From an uncultured Phascolarctobacterium sp. (GTDB lineage: Bacteria; Bacillota; Negativicutes; Acidaminococcales; Acidaminococcaceae), in the NCBI GenBank assembly GCA_900553055.1, contig USBV01000028.1, positions 1 through 13,739 of the forward strand: a stretch of 13,739 nucleotides of DNA, given 5' to 3'. This document shows, piece after piece, positions 13,562 through 13,739 of the stretch. The notes below the pieces were generated by a model, which was not told the DNA's origin, ran no database searches, and saw only the letters and a list, made by a program, of their open reading frames with translations. The position numbers and the translations under genes were made by a program. Each line of letters starts with the position of its first letter. Within the stretch, counting starts at the first letter, position 1.

Positions 13562-13739
13562 CTAACGCTTGAGTAGCTGCGTAAGCTCGGCAGCTACTTC
13601 TTTGTCAATAGTGCCATTGGCCAGGGCTAGCTTGGTCGTTGCCAGCCCAAGAGAACAATACGCGTCCAGCAGCTCCGGCGGCAGCACCGCTAAATGCTTC
13701 GCCACCGTGGTGACATCACCACGGGCGATGGGCCCCGTC
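13562..13739 (-). CDS. DUF2520-domain oxidoreductase-like protein (C-terminal part only)
   Basis: The frame is open to the window edge and stops at TAG 13564-13562, giving the last 58 residues. It reads TGPIARGDVTTVAKHLAVLP, then PELLDAYCSLGLATTKLALA and a helical tail ending LLKR. The TGPIARGD-x6-HL motif followed by a Tyr-rich helix is characteristic of the C-terminal domain of Rossmann-fold/DUF2520 proteins, which resemble 6-phosphogluconate dehydrogenase/ketopantoate reductase-type enzymes. Such genes often precede panB-panC in Firmicutes, so an alternative ketopantoate reductase role is a reasonable inference. The nucleotide-binding half is outside the window and cannot be checked. Confidence 0.75.
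   Translation of the reverse strand, partial: TGPIARGDVTTVAKHLAVLPPELLDAYCSLGLATTKLALANGTIDKEVAAELTQLLKR

Noticed and set aside
13022..13576. 184-codon plus-strand frame opposite panB
   Set aside because: Shadow of panB; His/Cys-rich nonsense composition.
1..13739. CRISPR array, tRNA, rRNA, insertion sequence or prophage signals
   Set aside because: No spaced direct repeats, no cloverleaf, no transposase or integrase motif and no attachment-like duplication were seen on either strand.

Overview
The window looks like an ordinary chromosomal segment of an anaerobic bacterium of the Negativicutes, possibly an Acidaminococcaceae/Phascolarctobacterium-like gut organism. This placement is an inference from protein style, the moderate GC content, the strong GGAGG ribosome sites, the gene mix (DcuC-type dicarboxylate carrier, CofE-like protein, Rrf2 regulator) and the gene order. 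It was not tested by any search. I see no phage, IS element, CRISPR array, tRNA or rRNA.

Layout, left to right. Bases 1-240 are the tail of a DcuC-type C4-dicarboxylate carrier (+), closed by a terminator. A perfect TATAAT and a structured leader of about 130 nt then precede an M19 membrane-dipeptidase-like gene (442-1389, +). Bases 1460-2035 hold no conventional gene. On the minus strand they carry two very short open frames, each a single hydrophobic segment (28 and 26 codons) behind a strong ribosome site. A leader with two mutually exclusive stems precedes them and a clean terminator follows. From about 2040 to 9760 everything runs leftward in three units: cofE-like then 2-hydroxyacid dehydrogenase (promoter at 4376-4404); purB-purA (promoter at 7193-7221); and rrf2-HD hydrolase-dnaB (promoter at 9726-9754). 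Bases 9890-11317 hold three small rightward genes: an orphan 112-residue cytoplasmic protein, a secreted LysM protein and a secreted 143-residue protein. The right end is a leftward pantothenate/beta-alanine unit: DUF2520-family oxidoreductase (partial), panB, panC, panD.

How the genes work together. PurB and PurA make AMP from IMP, and PurB also acts in the de novo IMP pathway. PanB and PanC with PanD-made beta-alanine make pantothenate; the DUF2520 protein at the head of the unit sits where a ketopantoate reductase would be expected. The Rrf2 protein carries four cysteines at IscR-like positions and is co-transcribed with an HD hydrolase and the replicative helicase. DcuC and the dipeptidase may serve uptake of dicarboxylates and use of peptides.

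The least explained parts are the micro-ORF pair with its switch-like leader (1614-1926), the leader of the dipeptidase gene (310-441), the CofE-like gene in a lineage not known for coenzyme F420, and the orphan small genes at 9890-11317.
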